A stretch of DNA of 64,000 nt from Sipunculus nudus (taxonomy: Eukaryota; Annelida; Sipuncula; Golfingiida; Sipunculidae). Below are positions 61,549-64,000 of this stretch, one piece after another (positions within the stretch are counted from its first letter, which is position 1; each line of letters begins with the position of its first letter). The stretch lies in the NCBI GenBank assembly GCA_026874595.1, contig CM049307.1, positions 61,470,370 through 61,534,369 of the forward strand, written 5' to 3'. The position numbers and the translations under genes are program-made. The notes beneath the pieces were generated by a model. The model was not told the origin of the DNA, ran no database searches, and worked only from the letters and a program-made list of their open reading frames with translations.

Positions 61549-63449
61549 CCTGACGTAAACAGCAAGTTTGTGACGTATTTTTCATCGGCATGGGCATAGA
61601 TAACTTATTACCACGCGGGTGTGTTATGTGATGAGAGCATTGCATCCAGAACAGAGACTGCCCGCTATTATGATTGCTGGAGCAATATGTATTGTTTATA
61701 TTCATTTTGGAATATTTTAGTGAAGTCACTGCAGAGTTGAGACTGAACATATGTGGTGACAGATTTAATAACAAATCAAACTATCTCGTGTATTTCGTGG
61801 AAATAATAATGAGATCAATATATTTAAAACAAGGATACATAATAAGATTTGCAATCCGTTTGGTTCAAAGGAACTTCGTAAAAATAAACTTTAAATGCAA
61901 TATATTGTTTTATCTGGAATAAACTGAAATGAACTCGTGACTTGTGATTACAATATTATAATTACGTGTTATGGATGTTTCAATACACTTTTTCACAGAG
62001 ATGAAAGGGGGTTTTATTTTTTTTGGGGGGGGGGGGGGGGGGGAGGTTCCCGAGACCTTAAAACGGGATGTCCGGCATCAGGTGGTGGCCTGAACGTAAA
62101 TTAAAGAATGAATGGAAAATGTGATATCGTGTCCCGGCTTCCTTACAATATAATTAAATATTCGTCTGCACAATAGAACACAGACAGAAAGTCGGAGTAT
62201 CTCGTTTTGTGTGTATGTATAATATAAGGATAACGAAACCATACCCAAGTTTCTCTTGCACCGCGCGCGTCAATTTTAGTACCCGAATAAAATAATTGTT
62301 TCCCCGTCATATCACATTAAAATCAAAACCCTATCATGAAAAATTCATATAAGAAGCGGTACCGCAATAATTCCTAGTGAAAGAGCCCAATAAAACGTTA
62401 ACCTCTTGGACTTATGTTAAAATTAAAAACAGTGTGGAATATTTCAAATAATAAAAATGTAATTTAAATACATATAATATATAAATTTTGTGTAAAGAAC
62501 ATATATCGTACTGTGTCATGTGATGGGTTGTTTTTATGTATTTATTGTGCCCGTAAAACACAACTGTCCTGTCACAACTGGACCGAACGGCTGATGTACG
62601 ACCTAGACATAATAACGAGTCGTATAAGAAGAAGCCGTCTACCAGATCATATTACAATATATTTAGAAATTTAATATTTAAAATTTTTATTAGAACAGCG
62701 GCATTCTCATGATGATTCCGGAGCGTTGAACGTGCATTTCATGAGTGATTATCCGCCCCCCGCGGTATGATGAGGCTTGATGTTGTCAACAGCATCCTCC
62801 TAGCACGTATACCATCACTCACAGCCTTCCGTCCTCTCCGGCCAGGTGGTTAGCGTATTACCCCAACCCACTGCGGAGACCCGACCGGACGATTGTTCAG
62901 GACCGTGAGCCTCCAGGTATAACCCAGTGCCCTATTTACGGCTCAGAACCGCTGAATACCATATGTCCCTGATAACGCTCCTCACTCACCTTTCAACAAT
63001 CAAGCACAAGAAGAGAAAATAAAAATATTGCGGTTTTATTCATTTCTTGGTTTTATGTATCTGTACAATTTGAGTGTGTGTTTGTATTCGTGTGTATAAA
63101 AAGCGTTATCATAAAATTTTATGCTAAATTTTACTAACCGTAGTACATGATCTTCCTTATTACTTTTAGGTTCCACGAAGAGATTCGTAAAAACACCGTA
63201 AAGACGAGCTTCCTAAAACTTACAAGTCCATGATCGCCATCTTCCTACTGATACTGAGACAAGAATGGCCGGGTTGCTAAGGTGACGACAATAGCAACAT
63301 CCCCGATTCAATGACGTCATGCCGTTTTAATCTTCAAACGTTCGGCTGGAAACACGTTATACTGAGTGTTTAATATTGTTTTTATTTTACTTTGCGAAGT
63401 GAATGTGTTTCGGGGTTCATAGAGTGCGTAGTTAGGAGCCCAGACCGCA
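61549..63449 (+). repeat. Satellite monomer 23
   Basis: Matches monomers 21-22 to ~62400, then the monomer 19-like variant (ATATATCGTACTGTGTCATG, ACATAATAACGAGTCG). The start codon of the 70-codon frame is lost. It has a 19-G run at 62025-62043. Confidence 0.94.
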
Positions 63450-64000
63450 GATGGCGACACCTGACGTAAACAGCAAGTTTGTGACGTATTTTTCATCGGC
63501 ATGGGCGTAGATAACTTATTACCAGGCGGGTGTGTTATGTGATGAGAGCATTGCATCCAGAACAGAGACTGCCCGCTATTATGATTGCTGGAGCAATATG
63601 TATTGTTTATATTCATTTTGGAATATTTTAGTGAAGTCACTACAGAGTTGAGACTGAACATATGTGCTGACAGATTTAATAACAAATCAATCGATCTCGT
63701 GTATTTCGTAGAAATAATAATGAGATTAATATATTAAAAACAAGGATACATAATGAGATCTGTAATCCGTTTGGTTCAAATGAACTTCGTAAAAATAAAC
63801 TTTAAATGCAATATATTGTTTTATCTGGAATAAACTGAAATGAACACGTGACTTGTGATTTCAATATTATAATTACGTGTTATTGATGTTTAAATATACT
63901 TTTTTCACAGAGATGAAAGAGGGATTTTTTTTGGGGGGGGGGGAGGGACTCTATGTTTATGGGGGTGGGGTTCCCGAGACCTCAAAACGGGATGTTCTGG
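63450..64000 (+). repeat. Satellite monomer 24, cut by the window edge
   Basis: First 551 bp of a monomer, more diverged than its neighbours (ATCAATCGATCTC, TATTAAAAACAAGG, TTTCAATATTATAATTACG). After the G tract it carries a private insertion, AGGGACTCTATGTTTATG (63943-63960), followed by a second G-rich stretch. It may lie near the array edge, where monomers are usually more diverged. Confidence 0.9.

Larger units (their letters stand above)
1..64000. repeat. Tandem satellite array, ~1.9 kb monomer, about 24 copies
   Basis: The same ~1.9 kb sequence recurs head to tail across the whole window except inside two transposon insertions (7455-10830 and 31181-47598). I phased monomers on the motif GATGGCGACACCTGACGTAA. 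It starts at 1, 1901, 3803, 5702, 10989, 12898, 14809, 16710, 18609, 20517, (deleted ~22330), 24209, 26109, 28007, 29901, 48222, 50122, 52022, 53922, 55820, 57716, 59627, 61549 and 63450. Uninterrupted spacings are 1894-1922 bp. All copies share one orientation. Differences are mostly single bases, small indels and homopolymer length. The phase is arbitrary. I recognise no rRNA, snRNA, 5S, histone or tRNA gene in the unit, so it is annotated as satellite DNA of unknown function. Confidence 0.97.

Noticed and set aside
1-64000. CRISPR array
   Set aside because: The repeat period is 1.9 kb with no short direct repeats separated by unique spacers, and the DNA is clearly eukaryotic.

Overview
The window is eukaryotic, repeat-dominated DNA with no bacterial-type genes. 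It is essentially one tandem array of a ~1.9 kb satellite monomer, broken by two large transposable-element insertions. The host is probably a marine invertebrate, and I favour a mollusc. That is inferred from a DIRS-type tyrosine-recombinase retrotransposon, a CACTA-like DNA transposon, and two dispersed repeats ending in GAGCTAAAAA after an 'acggacagacgacagac'-like stretch, a style I associate with bivalve and gastropod genomes. I cannot name the species.

Layout. 1-7454: satellite monomers 1-4 (monomer 4 is interrupted). 7455-10830: a 3.38 kb non-autonomous DNA transposon with a 19-bp terminal inverted repeat and an AT target duplication, itself carrying a probable hAT-like element (8379-9794). 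10831-31180: rest of monomer 4 through most of monomer 15. 31181-47598: a 16.4 kb CACTA-like element with 21-bp inverted ends (CACTCTAAAAA...), a TT target duplication and arrays of TTGGTTGA/TCAACCAA subterminal repeats. Nested in its left subterminal region is a structurally complete 5.48 kb DIRS retrotransposon on the minus strand (31411-36886), with inverted terminal repeats and a perfect internal complementary region. 47599-64000: rest of monomer 15 and monomers 16-24, the last cut by the window edge.

The array has internal order. A-type and B-type monomers alternate as ~3.8 kb dimers in monomers 1-4 and 8-15. Monomers 5-7, and all monomers right of the CACTA-like element, are B-like. Monomers 17 and 18 look identical. 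Many monomers are mosaics, as expected from unequal crossing-over and gene conversion. Each monomer carries a variable poly(T)-poly(G) tract, a GC-rich segment with two nested stems, a TATAAAAAG motif, a cluster of TGACGT sites and a 70-codon ATG reading frame that is open in most copies but frame-toggled in the right-hand ones. No function for the monomer is established.

The DIRS element reads (minus strand) Gag-like region, reverse transcriptase, RNase H, tyrosine recombinase. The domains are recognisable but spread over several frames, so this copy is probably dead, although its termini are well preserved. The interior of the CACTA-like element outside the DIRS is AT-rich. It has no recognisable transposase, but it holds at least five exon-like, splice-site-flanked minus-strand fragments of an unidentified decayed multi-exon gene. 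These are the least explained sequences here, along with the satellite unit itself. Most short open frames in the window begin with TTG or GTG and are not credible eukaryotic genes.
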